Shown here: positions 1 to 9,053 of the stretch, piece by piece
How positions within the stretch are numbered: the first letter of the stretch is position 1
How the letters are laid out: each line of letters starts with the position of its first letter
From: Balneolaceae bacterium
GTDB taxonomy: Bacteria; Bacteroidota; Rhodothermia; Balneolales; Balneolaceae
DNA length: 42,497 nucleotides
Direction of reading: 5' to 3'
Assembly: GCA_016937115.1 (NCBI GenBank)
Contig: JAFGWN010000048.1
Location: 1-42,497 of the forward strand
Notes under the pieces: model-generated
The model's database searches: none
What the model was told of the DNA's origin: nothing
The model's input: the letters and a program-made list of their open reading frames with translations, nothing else
Position numbers and translations under genes: made by a program

Positions 1-60
1 CAAGTAACAAGTAACAAGTAACAAGTAACAAGTAACAAGTAACAAGTAACAAGTAACAAG
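1..60. repeat. Heptanucleotide tandem repeat (CAAGTAA)n, about 8.5 copies, cut by the window edge
   Basis: Perfect caagtaa repeat from base 1 to base 60, ending 4 nt before the HIT ATG at 65. Confidence 0.97.
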
Positions 61-64
61 AGGT

Positions 65-463
65 ATGGCTACCATTTTTACTAAAATCATTAATGGCGAT
101 ATTCCCAGCCATAAGATTGCCGAGGACGAACACCATTTTTCCTTTCTGGATATTAGCCCTATTGCCGAAGGCCACACGCTGGTTGTGCCAAAGAAAGAAA
201 CCGATTACTTTTTTGATCTTTCGCAGCAGGAAATTGATCGTATGATGGCATTTGCAAAGAAGGTTGCCACAGGCATCGACCAAGCACTGGAACCTTTGCG
301 GACCGGCATCATTGTGCAGGGACTGGAGGTGCCGCATGCCCATATCCATTTAATTCCGTTGTATACGAAAACACAGCCGATGGCACTGGGGTATAATGTT
401 GAAGTGAGCGATGAACGGATGCAGGAGCTTGCGACAAAAATCAGTCAAACGGTGCAGTTATGA
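65..463 (+). CDS. HIT family protein (histidine triad)
   Basis: FTKIINGDIPSHKIAEDEHHFSFLDISPIAEGHTLVVPK and the HAHIHLIPL histidine triad. Confidence 0.95.
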   Translation: MATIFTKIINGDIPSHKIAEDEHHFSFLDISPIAEGHTLVVPKKETDYFFDLSQQEIDRMMAFAKKVATGIDQALEPLRTGIIVQGLEVPHAHIHLIPLYTKTQPMALGYNVEVSDERMQELATKISQTVQL

Positions 464-894
464 AATGTATGATCCTGAACGGACCAAACCTGAACATGTT
501 GGGCAGGCGGGATGCCGGCCATTATGGTTCAGATACACTGGATAATATCCAGGATTTTCTCACCGGACGATTCTCCAATCACGAGTTTATTTTCATGCAA
601 AGTAACCTTGAGGGAGATCTTGTTGAAGCCATTCAGTCGCTGGTTGATTCGGATGTTGACGGACTGATTGCCAATTTCGGCGGTTATACGCATACCTCGG
701 TAGCCATTCGTGATGCGCTTGATCTGCTGGATATTCCCATTGTGGAGGTGCATCTTTCCAATATTCATGCCCGGGAGAAATTTCGGGAGCGGTCGGTTAC
801 CGGCGCGAAGGCAAACGGAGTCATCACCGGCTTCGGGAAACAGAGTTACGTGCTTGGGGTACAAGCGTTGGAAGAATTGGAGAAAAAACAGTGA
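460..894 (+). CDS. aroQ: Type II 3-dehydroquinate dehydratase (divergent)
   Basis: LNGPNLNMLG, YTHTSVAIRDAL, EVHLSNIHAREKFRERSV, GVITGFG; ATGA overlap with the HIT stop codon. Confidence 0.88.
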   Translation: MKCMILNGPNLNMLGRRDAGHYGSDTLDNIQDFLTGRFSNHEFIFMQSNLEGDLVEAIQSLVDSDVDGLIANFGGYTHTSVAIRDALDLLDIPIVEVHLSNIHAREKFRERSVTGAKANGVITGFGKQSYVLGVQALEELEKKQ

Positions 895-900
895 AATTGT

Positions 901-1003
901 ATTGAATGATTCTCTTTTGATAAAGGGAGAACCAAAGAGGGGGTTATTGGGAATATTTTACTGATGAATACCCCCTGATCCTCCTTTCCCGGGGGACGTT
1001 CAA
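901..1003. repeat. Imperfect long inverted repeat (aroQ-flippase intergenic)
   Basis: attgaa...aaagggaga...gaggggg / ccccctgatcctcctttccc...ttcaat. Confidence 0.5.
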
Positions 1004-1007
1004 TAAA

Positions 1008-2495
1008 ATGAAGAAAATATCTTTTTTGAAAAAACTCAAAGAACTTCTTTCCGATACGCTCATTTACGGCATTAGCAGTGTGCTGGCGCGGTTTATTAAT
1101 TACCTGCTGGTGCCGCTGCACACCAAAGTGTACAGCACTGCTCAGTATGGTGTGGTATCGTTGATTTATGCAGCCATTGCTTTTTTGAATGTCATTTTTA
1201 CATTCGGCATGGAGTCGGCCTACCTGCGCTATGCCAAGGACCGGGAGCATGCCCGAAGCGTATTTAAAACGGTGCAGCTTGCTTTACTGGGTTTTGCATC
1301 ACTGCTTGCTTTTCTGATGTGGATGTTTGCACCGCTTATTATGCCGGTGATGAGTCTCGAACCTGGTACCCAGCAAATTTATGTTATGATGATCGGGATT
1401 GTCTGGTTCGACACGCTTTCGCTGGTGCCGTTTGCCGAGCTGCGGCTGGTGCGCAAATCCATTCAATATACAGCCATTCGCACTGGAAGTGTGTTTATCA
1501 ATATCGGATTGAATATTTATCTGATTCTGTATCTTGGCTGGGGCATTGAGGCTATATTTATTGCTAACCTGGTGGCCTCGGGTGTTACAACAGCATTCAT
1601 CTGGGTGTTGACGGCTGATATGTGGAAAGGCAACTGGAGCCGCCCCATTCTGCAAAAAGTGTTCTGGTTCGGTATTCCATTTGTACCGGCGGGCCTCGGT
1701 TTCGTTATTAACGAAACACTGGACCGTTATTTGTTGAAATTTTTCTTGTCGGATGCAACTATAACCAATCTTTATGGAGCAGGAGTGACGGCCGAAGGGG
1801 TGATCGGTATCTACAGCGCCTGTTATAAGATGGCAGCCTTTATGCTGCTGCTTATCCAGATGTTTCGCATGGCCTGGCAGCCTTTCTTTTTACGCCACTC
1901 TGATGATGAGGATGCGCCGCAACTATATGCCGAAGCGTTCTTCTACTTTAATGTGGCAGCAGCCGTGGTGTTTTTGGGTGTGGCCCTTTTTGCAGAACAA
2001 ATTGTGCAGATTCGTATCCCGCTAATCGACGCCTATCTTATCGGCCAGGAGTTCTGGGGCGGGCTCGTTATTGTACCGGTAATTTTAGGCGCCTACTGGT
2101 TCCACGGCTGGTATATGAATTTTTCGGCGGGCATCTATATCGAAGAGAAAACATCGGTTTTACCCAAGATCATGCTAACCGGCGCTGCCATTACAGTTAT
2201 AGCCAACACTATTTTAATTCCTTTCTACGGTATGATGGGGGCTGCTTTTTCAACGCTTATCAGTTATGCTTCCATGGCACTCCTTTTGTACTGGCAGAGC
2301 CGAAAAGCCTATCCCGTTCCCTATGGAATGGGCAAGGCTGCCGCTATGCTGGTTTGGGTTACCGCATGTGTTATCATTCAACCAACGGTTGTACAATGGG
2401 TGGGTTCGGAATGGACAGGCAGCATTTTATTGTTATTAACAGGGGTTGGCGGACTGTCTCTGTTTGTCATACCAAAAATTTCAAGACAGCATTGA
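1008..2495 (+). CDS. Oligosaccharide flippase / polysaccharide biosynthesis protein (MOP superfamily, Wzx-like)
   Basis: Multi-pass membrane protein, 495 aa, N-terminal LLSDTLIYGISSVLARFINYLLVPLHTKVYSTAQYGVVSLIYA typical of polysaccharide exporters. Confidence 0.88.
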   Translation: MKKISFLKKLKELLSDTLIYGISSVLARFINYLLVPLHTKVYSTAQYGVVSLIYAAIAFLNVIFTFGMESAYLRYAKDREHARSVFKTVQLALLGFASLLAFLMWMFAPLIMPVMSLEPGTQQIYVMMIGIVWFDTLSLVPFAELRLVRKSIQYTAIRTGSVFINIGLNIYLILYLGWGIEAIFIANLVASGVTTAFIWVLTADMWKGNWSRPILQKVFWFGIPFVPAGLGFVINETLDRYLLKFFLSDATITNLYGAGVTAEGVIGIYSACYKMAAFMLLLIQMFRMAWQPFFLRHSDDEDAPQLYAEAFFYFNVAAAVVFLGVALFAEQIVQIRIPLIDAYLIGQEFWGGLVIVPVILGAYWFHGWYMNFSAGIYIEEKTSVLPKIMLTGAAITVIANTILIPFYGMMGAAFSTLISYASMALLLYWQSRKAYPVPYGMGKAAAMLVWVTACVIIQPTVVQWVGSEWTGSILLLLTGVGGLSLFVIPKISRQH

Positions 2496-2592
2496 CTCGA
2501 AGCCAATCTTAAAGCTGTGTATTTACGTTTATAATTATTAGAAATACAGCTTTCGATGCTATTATTATAAAATCTTGGGGGTTGATATTATT

Positions 2593-3405
2593 ATGAGTAA
2601 AGCTACCGTAGGTATTTTTGTTGATGCTGTAAATGTAACTATGAATGGAGGGTTTGGTCTCCGATATGATATACTGCGACGGCTTGCCTGCCGAAACGGA
2701 GCCTTCCCATCACGCCTTAATGTTTATTTGGCCTATGATAAACAGCGGGCTGAAGAAGATGAGCCCTACAAAGAGAAAACCCAACGTTTTAGTGAGGTGC
2801 TTCGTGATTTTCAGTATAAAGTGATCAAAAAACCGGTTCAGTATTATAGGGATTCCGAGACGAATGAAACCATCATAAAGTCGACCGTCAACATGGATAT
2901 GGCGGTAGATATGATTATGCAGGTTGAACATTTTGATACGGTTGTCCTGTTGACCAATAACGGAAGCTATGTGAGTGTAGTAAATGCACTGCAGCGGAAA
3001 GGATGCCGGGTAGAATTGGTTGGCTTTGATGATGTGCCCGGGGATTTGAAGACCGAGGTTGACACCTATATTTCGGGTTACCTGATTCCGGGTCTGCTTC
3101 CGATTGAATCACCCTATGAATGGGGAAAAGTAGGTTCACGGGTGCGCGGGGTCTGCTACGATTTTTCCCATAACGATGGTTATGGTTTTATGCGGTATAT
3201 CGACAGCATAAACGAAAATTTTTGGGTGACCGATTCACGATCTGAACGTTCACCCTATGAAACAGTTTTTGTCCACATATCGCAGTTTGAAGATAATTTC
3301 GATACCTCTTATCTGCCCAGCCGCAATCTTATTTTTGAAATGGATCTGCTCAAAAATGACAAAGGACTTTACGCTGAGAATATTGTGCTGGTGAGTGCGC
3401 CCTGA
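2593..3405 (+). CDS. NYN (LabA/DUF88-like) domain protein with C-terminal cold-shock-like domain
   Basis: IFVDAVNVTMNGG...NMDMAVDMIMQVEHFDTVVLLTNNGSYVSVVNALQRKGCRVELVGF (NYN); C-terminal GVCYDFSHNDGYGFMRYI...ETVFVHISQF resembles CSD motifs. ATG at 2593 preferred over TTG at 2575. Confidence 0.82.
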   Translation: MSKATVGIFVDAVNVTMNGGFGLRYDILRRLACRNGAFPSRLNVYLAYDKQRAEEDEPYKEKTQRFSEVLRDFQYKVIKKPVQYYRDSETNETIIKSTVNMDMAVDMIMQVEHFDTVVLLTNNGSYVSVVNALQRKGCRVELVGFDDVPGDLKTEVDTYISGYLIPGLLPIESPYEWGKVGSRVRGVCYDFSHNDGYGFMRYIDSINENFWVTDSRSERSPYETVFVHISQFEDNFDTSYLPSRNLIFEMDLLKNDKGLYAENIVLVSAP

Positions 3406-3411
3406 TAGCGG

Positions 3412-3951
3412 CTAAAATTCATCGATGATACGCGCGGAGCCGATAAACGATATGCCTTGCTGATGCGATGTGCTGATCATAACCGCCTCCACAATGGGAT
3501 GCGATATCGGTGTACTGGCAGACCACATCACAATAAAATTTGCCCCGATGCCTCCGGTCAAGTCGTCTTCATCAATCACATAGGCAATAGATGATAACGG
3601 TCCCATGGTGCGTGTTTGTGAAAGATAGTTTCGTACAAGGCTTCCATTAGAATCATAATACTGCACTGCATTGATCTGCAGAGAATCTTGCATACTCGTA
3701 TTGCGGATGCTTAGCGTGGCTGTCAGGTTAAAGGTTTTGGCTCTGTTCTGTTGATAGATATGCGAATAGACCGGCACGTAGAGCGTTTGGCCTGTTACAG
3801 CGCTGTCACTGTATTGCTGGGAAAGCGTTGTGGTGTCTGCCTGCGATGGGGTTCGGCTGTTATTCGTGGTTTTAATGGGCTGATTATCTGATTTACACGA
3901 AGCGACCAGCACCCAGAAGCTCACCAAAAATAAAATCGTCCGGATATTCAT
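3412..3951 (-). CDS. DUF3124-like lipoprotein
   Basis: Signal peptide with lipobox VASC; LYVPVYSHIYQQN...LSIRNTS...VQYYDSNG pattern of DUF3124. Confidence 0.72.
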   Translation of the reverse strand: MNIRTILFLVSFWVLVASCKSDNQPIKTTNNSRTPSQADTTTLSQQYSDSAVTGQTLYVPVYSHIYQQNRAKTFNLTATLSIRNTSMQDSLQINAVQYYDSNGSLVRNYLSQTRTMGPLSSIAYVIDEDDLTGGIGANFIVMWSASTPISHPIVEAVMISTSHQQGISFIGSARIIDEF

Positions 3952-4026
3952 AAGGGTTTATTTTGTTTCTATCTGAATTTTTAAAATAGAAAGAAAAAAG
4001 AAGAATTGTATGGCCCGTTAATATAC

Positions 4027-4058
4027 AAAAGACTCCGCTGTGGTCGGCGGAGCCTTTT
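4027..4058 (-). terminator. Intrinsic terminator downstream of mdh (A- and T-tracts on both sides)
   Basis: aaaagactccgctgtggtcggcggagcctttt; ctccgc/gcggag stem. Confidence 0.75.
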
Positions 4059-4106
4059 GTGTAAATGCAAGTAGTGAGAACCTTACGTCCTCTATTTATT
4101 TGCGAT

Positions 4107-5066
4107 TTATTTATTTTCCATCAGCTTACGGAATTCCTGAAGCACGGAATGAACGTGCTCTGCTGATGTATCTAAAAGTTGTTGTTCTTCATCGTTTAAG
4201 TCAACCTCTATTATTTGCTTGATGCCGCCTTTGCCAAGTTTGACAGGCACACCCAAAAAGAGGTCGTCTTGTCCATATTCACCATTTAGGTGGGCCGCAA
4301 CCGGGAAAATACGGTTTTGATCGAGCATAATAGCCTCGACCATCTGTGCGGCTGCTGCGCCCGGTGCATACCAGCCGGAAATTCCCATCAGGTTGACAAG
4401 CTCACCACCGCCGCCTTTCGTACGTTCCACAATTTCTTCAAGTCGGTCTTCATCGATAAACTGCGTTACCGGCATGCCGCCGATAGTGGTAAATCGGGGC
4501 AGGGGCACCATTGTGTCGCCGTGACCGCCCAGCAGCAGCGCCTGAATATCTTTGGGTGAAACGTCGAGCTCTTCGGCAATGAACGAGCGATAACGGGCGG
4601 TATCAAGAATGCCGGCCATGCCCATCACGCGGTTCGATTCAAATCCGCTGGTTTCGAGGGCAACCTGCGCCATTACGTCAAGCGGGTTGGAGACGATAAT
4701 CAAAATGGTGTTGGGTGAATGTTCTGCCAACTGTTTTACTACACTTTGTACAATGTTGGCATTGGTTTCCAGCAGATCATCGCGGCTCATGCCGGGTTTG
4801 CGGGGCACGCCCGCGGTAATTACGCAAACATCGGATCCGGCGGTGTCTTTATAATCAACGGTGCCGGTCAGTTTCGTGTCAAAACGGTCGATGGGAGATG
4901 ATTCCCACTGATCGAGCGCCCGACCTTTGGAGGGATAGAACTTTTCCCCGTCTCGTTCCTGGACGATGTCGACCATCACCACTTCTTTGGCAAAATCTTT
5001 TTGAGCTACGGATAGTGCTACGGTGGAACCGACATTACCGCCGGCACCTACTACAGTTACTTTCAT
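4107..5066 (-). CDS. mdh: Malate dehydrogenase (LDH-like type)
   Basis: MKVTVVGAGGNVGSTVA, VCVITAGVPRKPGMSRDDLLETNA, VSNPLDVM, LGGHGDTMVPL. Confidence 0.97.
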   Translation of the reverse strand: MKVTVVGAGGNVGSTVALSVAQKDFAKEVVMVDIVQERDGEKFYPSKGRALDQWESSPIDRFDTKLTGTVDYKDTAGSDVCVITAGVPRKPGMSRDDLLETNANIVQSVVKQLAEHSPNTILIIVSNPLDVMAQVALETSGFESNRVMGMAGILDTARYRSFIAEELDVSPKDIQALLLGGHGDTMVPLPRFTTIGGMPVTQFIDEDRLEEIVERTKGGGGELVNLMGISGWYAPGAAAAQMVEAIMLDQNRIFPVAAHLNGEYGQDDLFLGVPVKLGKGGIKQIIEVDLNDEEQQLLDTSAEHVHSVLQEFRKLMENK

Positions 5067-5148
5067 AGTGAATTGAGTTGATTTTTATTTTTAATTGTTA
5101 ACTTGATTATAAGAAATCATTCTAATAGTCCAGATTCTTTACAGGCTC

Positions 5149-5194
5149 CCAGATACCGGTATCCGAAATCTGCTATCCGGCATCCGGTATCTGG
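5149..5194. repeat. Inverted repeat with 11-bp perfect arms
   Basis: ccagataccgg (5149-5159) / ccggtatctgg (5184-5194), 24-nt loop, between nadK and mdh. Confidence 0.9.
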
Positions 5195-5196
5195 TT

Positions 5197-6063
5197 TCAG
5201 CTTCTAAAATCCCGCCCCCACATTAATTTGTGACGGAGCGTATCAAAATAGTTTTGGTTTGGCAGTTCAATAAGATCAATTGAAAAATCAGATTGCTGAA
5301 TTTTCACCTCCAGCGGATACTCCTGAATGTCACAAATTTTACCGTCATACGAAAACAAAACTTCATGTTCCTGTTTTTCTACCGTTACCTTTAACGGCTT
5401 GTTGGACGGCAGCACCAGCGGACGCGTAGTAAGCGTATGCGGATTGATCGGCGTCACAACCATTACGTTGCTGTTGGGCATCACAATAGGCCCGTCAGAA
5501 GATAAATTATACGCTGTTGATCCGGTTGGCGAAGCAACAATCAGCCCATCGGCCCAGTATTTATTGATGAACATGCCGTCATACTCGGCATCAACAGTAA
5601 CCATCGATGTGGAATCTTTTTTTGAAAAGAGGAATTCATTCAGGGCGTGATAAATATTTCCGTGCTTATCTTCGGCTTGCAGAAGAAAGCGTTTTTCCAG
5701 CCGGTAATTCCCTTCATTAAGGTTGTGCAGTGCCTTTTCCAGATTCTCTTTCTGGGTATTAGCCATAAAACCCAGCCGTCCGCTGTTAACGCCTAAAATT
5801 GGTTTTTGGATGTTCTTGAGTAGCCGTGCCGTGTAGAGCATAGTTCCGTCGCCGCCCATTGCAATAATGATATCAGCGTTGTCAATGGCTTCTGTTTCAG
5901 AATCAGTTATATGAGATGAATGATGCTCTTCTCCGTCGTAAAGTTCATTGAGCTGATGGCTGAAGAATACCTGTCCCTCATGTTCATCCGCCCAGGCAAG
6001 CACCTGCATAAAGGGCTCTTTAACAGCGTATTTTTCAGGATTTGCAATGATGGCCAGGTTCAT
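5197..6063 (-). CDS. nadK: NAD kinase
   Basis: IIAMGGDGTMLYTARL, ILGVNSGRLGFMA, NEFLFSK, DGLIVASPTGSTAYNLSSDGPIV. Confidence 0.96.
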   Translation of the reverse strand: MNLAIIANPEKYAVKEPFMQVLAWADEHEGQVFFSHQLNELYDGEEHHSSHITDSETEAIDNADIIIAMGGDGTMLYTARLLKNIQKPILGVNSGRLGFMANTQKENLEKALHNLNEGNYRLEKRFLLQAEDKHGNIYHALNEFLFSKKDSTSMVTVDAEYDGMFINKYWADGLIVASPTGSTAYNLSSDGPIVMPNSNVMVVTPINPHTLTTRPLVLPSNKPLKVTVEKQEHEVLFSYDGKICDIQEYPLEVKIQQSDFSIDLIELPNQNYFDTLRHKLMWGRDFRS

Positions 6064-6066
6064 ATA

Positions 6067-7542
6067 TCAGCGATTTTTATTCAACCCAACAGTTGTTTCC
6101 CGCAGATCGATCCACCAGGGGAACGCGTTCAGCTTAATAGCATCTACTTGTTTTTGGTTGAGTGCTAATGATTCAACAAAAAGTTGAACCAATGGTTCGG
6201 TAGAGGCATTATGGGCTTTATACCCCTCGTAAAGAGGCAGAATTTGGCGGAAAAATAGTTCTATATTACGGTTTAAAACGCGGGTTGATTTCATTTCGAA
6301 GGTGATGTTTTCCTGTGCAAGCTGCCTTGAAAGCGATGAATAGAAGTACTGTACAAAGGCGTCGCTGGAGTAGCTGCTTGAAAGGGTATCGGGCGGAGTA
6401 AATCCGCTTGGAATGGGTACAGACCAGTTAAGGCGTACTACGTTGTTGGGTATATGAGCAAGGATCGAATCTTTTTCAACGGTATTTAACGCATTATCTA
6501 CGTGGCTTTGTTGCGTATCCGACCCTGTATTATAGTGCAGGGTATACATGGTTGATCCGCCCGCTTTGGTGAGTTTGTATTCATTACTCAAACCATTCTT
6601 CAATTCTCCATCAGAATTGATGATTTCCAATATTTGCCGGGGACCCAGCTGGGGCATGAGCTGGATATCACCCCGGCTCATAGCTTGAAATAATATCATC
6701 TCATCAGAGCGGGTACGTATGTCTACGCGATTGAGTACCGGCTGATTTTCAATCCGGTAGTTTTCAAACTTTGAAAAGATATAGAGCGAATCACTTCGCT
6801 TCTGCGAAAGCTTAAACGGACCGGAGCCTGTGGCTTTGAAACCGTTTGAAGTAACCGCCTCTCTGGGATAGATAACGGCATAGGGCGCAGCCAGTTTATT
6901 GATAAAATTGGGATCTGGTTCTATCAGGGAAAAAGTAATGGTTGAATCATTGGGCACCTGGATTCCGCTGATGCTTTTGAGCTGGCGGTCTTCCGGCTGA
7001 AGCACTTGCCGCTGCTCCTGGTAGTAGGGTTCGAACCCGCGGATATTCATGAAAAGTTGAGCGGCCCGATCGGGGACATCAGCTTTGCCCATGCGTTCGA
7101 AAACGTATTTAACATCGCGGGCCGTAAGTTTGCGGCCGAGGCCATTGGGAAAAATGTCGCTGTCGTGATAAAAGATATCACTCTTTAAGTTAAAGCGGTA
7201 CGTCAGGTTATCACTGCCGACCGTCCAGTCCTTTGCCACAGCAGGTACAATTTCGCCATTTTCATCATACCGGACCAGCCCTTCGTAAAGAAGCTGAACC
7301 GCGCGCATGCCGGCTGCGTTTTCAACAAAAAGGGGATCGATTGAACGGATGGGCATTACTTCACCAATCGTCAACTGTTGAAACCGATCATTTGTAGATT
7401 CCTGAACGGTTGTATCAGCAGGGCCTGCGCTTATCGGGGCATCCTCTATAACAATGGTGGTATCCGATGACTTGCATGAAACCAGTGCAAAAATGGATAC
7501 TATTGCAATGGCCAAAAACCTGTTTTTTAGGAAAATAGTCAT
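6067..7542 (-). CDS. ABC transporter substrate-binding lipoprotein, family 5 (peptide/nickel type)
   Basis: Lipobox LVSC; IDPLFVENAAGMRAVQLLYEGLVRYDENGEIVPAVAKDWTV, FYHDSDIFPNGLGRKLTARDVKYVFER. Confidence 0.9.
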   Translation of the reverse strand: MTIFLKNRFLAIAIVSIFALVSCKSSDTTIVIEDAPISAGPADTTVQESTNDRFQQLTIGEVMPIRSIDPLFVENAAGMRAVQLLYEGLVRYDENGEIVPAVAKDWTVGSDNLTYRFNLKSDIFYHDSDIFPNGLGRKLTARDVKYVFERMGKADVPDRAAQLFMNIRGFEPYYQEQRQVLQPEDRQLKSISGIQVPNDSTITFSLIEPDPNFINKLAAPYAVIYPREAVTSNGFKATGSGPFKLSQKRSDSLYIFSKFENYRIENQPVLNRVDIRTRSDEMILFQAMSRGDIQLMPQLGPRQILEIINSDGELKNGLSNEYKLTKAGGSTMYTLHYNTGSDTQQSHVDNALNTVEKDSILAHIPNNVVRLNWSVPIPSGFTPPDTLSSSYSSDAFVQYFYSSLSRQLAQENITFEMKSTRVLNRNIELFFRQILPLYEGYKAHNASTEPLVQLFVESLALNQKQVDAIKLNAFPWWIDLRETTVGLNKNR

Positions 7543-7600
7543 TAATAAACTGATTTTTTTAAACTTATGAGGGTTGGTAACGATTCCCGGCAGTTAATTA

Positions 7601-8794
7601 TTAGGTTTTACTTCCTTTCAATCCTTTAATCCCGCGCACGGCTTTTTCGCTTAGTAAGTTGGTGTCATAGCTGCGAATCCGGCCGGTCTTTTTCTGGTGT
7701 TTTCTGATAGCAATATCAACCAATTGAAGCATTAATTCCTTCATATTCATGCCTTCTTCTTCCCACAAGTAGAAAGAGAAGGAGCCGGGAATCGTATTGA
7801 TTTCGTTGAAGTAGATATCGCCGGTATTTTTCTGAATGAGGAAGTCGAGCCGGGCAACTCCCGAGGCCTGAAACACCGAAAATATCCGAAGCGAGAGTTC
7901 TTTGATTTTTTTGCTCTGTTCGTCGGGGATGTCAGCCGGAATCACGCGGTCGGCCGAAGCCATGCCTTTGCTGCTGCCTTTCTCATTTTGGTATTTGTCT
8001 TCAAAGGAAAGTGTTTCTTCACTGCCTACCGGCCGTTCGCAAACGCTGGCCCGGGCATCGCCGGGCAGCCCAAGTACCGAGCAGTTTATTTCAACTAAAG
8101 GTTGAATTGCTTGTTCAGCCAGCAAACGTTCATCATAGCGGAAAGCGGTTTCAATCACATCGATAAGTGCGTCTTTGTTCTCCGCTTTTTTCACACCGAT
8201 ACTGCTGCCGAGCGTTGCCGGTTTTATAATAACCGGATAGCCAAGAGCTTCAATATTGCTCAGAATGGTTTCTTGGTTCTCCTGCCATTCATTTTCGATA
8301 AAGGTTACATCATTGACGACCGCAATATCATGCGCCCGGCATAACTCTTTTGCCTTAATTTTATCCATGCCCAGGCTGGAAGCAAAAACCCCGCTGCCGC
8401 CGAATGGGATGTGGAATATTTCGCAGGCGCCCTGAAAAGCGCCGTTTTCACCTTCTGAACCGTGAAAAGCGGGAATAAGCGCATAGATAGAATATGAGCG
8501 TGCCGACGAGAAAAATCCTTTTTTTTCTGTTTCAAGCAGTACCGGTTTTCCCAGGTCATCAAAGCTGAACGTACAGGCAACAGCTTGTTCTTGAAGCGTA
8601 TCCAAATCCTGGTAGTGTTCCAGTTCCAGCAGATAATCACCAGTGAACCATCGCCCCGATTTGCTTATATACAAAGGCACAATGTTATAGTTCGTTTTTT
8701 CCAGCGCAGCAATGGCCTGCATGGCACTCAATACTGATACTTCATGCTCGGGCGACCGACCGCCAAAGGCTATGACAATGTTTTTTTCACTCAT
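7601..8794 (-). CDS. ddl: D-alanine--D-alanine ligase
   Basis: IVIAFGGRSPEHEVSVLSA, FHGSEGENGAFQG, PVIIKPATLGSSIGV, VARLDFLI, FNEINTIPGSFSFYLW. Confidence 0.96.
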   Translation of the reverse strand: MSEKNIVIAFGGRSPEHEVSVLSAMQAIAALEKTNYNIVPLYISKSGRWFTGDYLLELEHYQDLDTLQEQAVACTFSFDDLGKPVLLETEKKGFFSSARSYSIYALIPAFHGSEGENGAFQGACEIFHIPFGGSGVFASSLGMDKIKAKELCRAHDIAVVNDVTFIENEWQENQETILSNIEALGYPVIIKPATLGSSIGVKKAENKDALIDVIETAFRYDERLLAEQAIQPLVEINCSVLGLPGDARASVCERPVGSEETLSFEDKYQNEKGSSKGMASADRVIPADIPDEQSKKIKELSLRIFSVFQASGVARLDFLIQKNTGDIYFNEINTIPGSFSFYLWEEEGMNMKELMLQLVDIAIRKHQKKTGRIRSYDTNLLSEKAVRGIKGLKGSKT

Positions 8795-8947
8795 CCGCGA
8801 CCAAGATTTAATAAAATTTCAATGACTGTAAATGATAAGAAAAGATCATTTGAGATGTAATAGAGATTCCCCGGAATGCACATATACTGCAAGGGTTGAT
8901 TCACATTTAGTTGGTTAATCGACTTGGCTTAATCAGCCGGTGTTGAA

Positions 8948-9000
8948 GATGTTCTAAATGGCATTTTCCTAATGTTGCCATTTCCTGGCGTGATAACATC
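8948..9000. other. Structured intergenic inverted repeat between ddl and recQ
   Basis: aaatggca (8956-8963) / tgccattt (8976-8983), outer gatgtt (8948-8953) / aacatc (8995-9000). Confidence 0.6.
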
Positions 9001-9053
9001 AGTTGCCCAAGAAAACGTAGCTATTGGTTTTTAACCAAGATCAATATCTTCAA

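Noticed and set aside
1-60. Possible CRISPR repeats
   Set aside because: Unit is 7 bp with no spacers; a simple tandem repeat.
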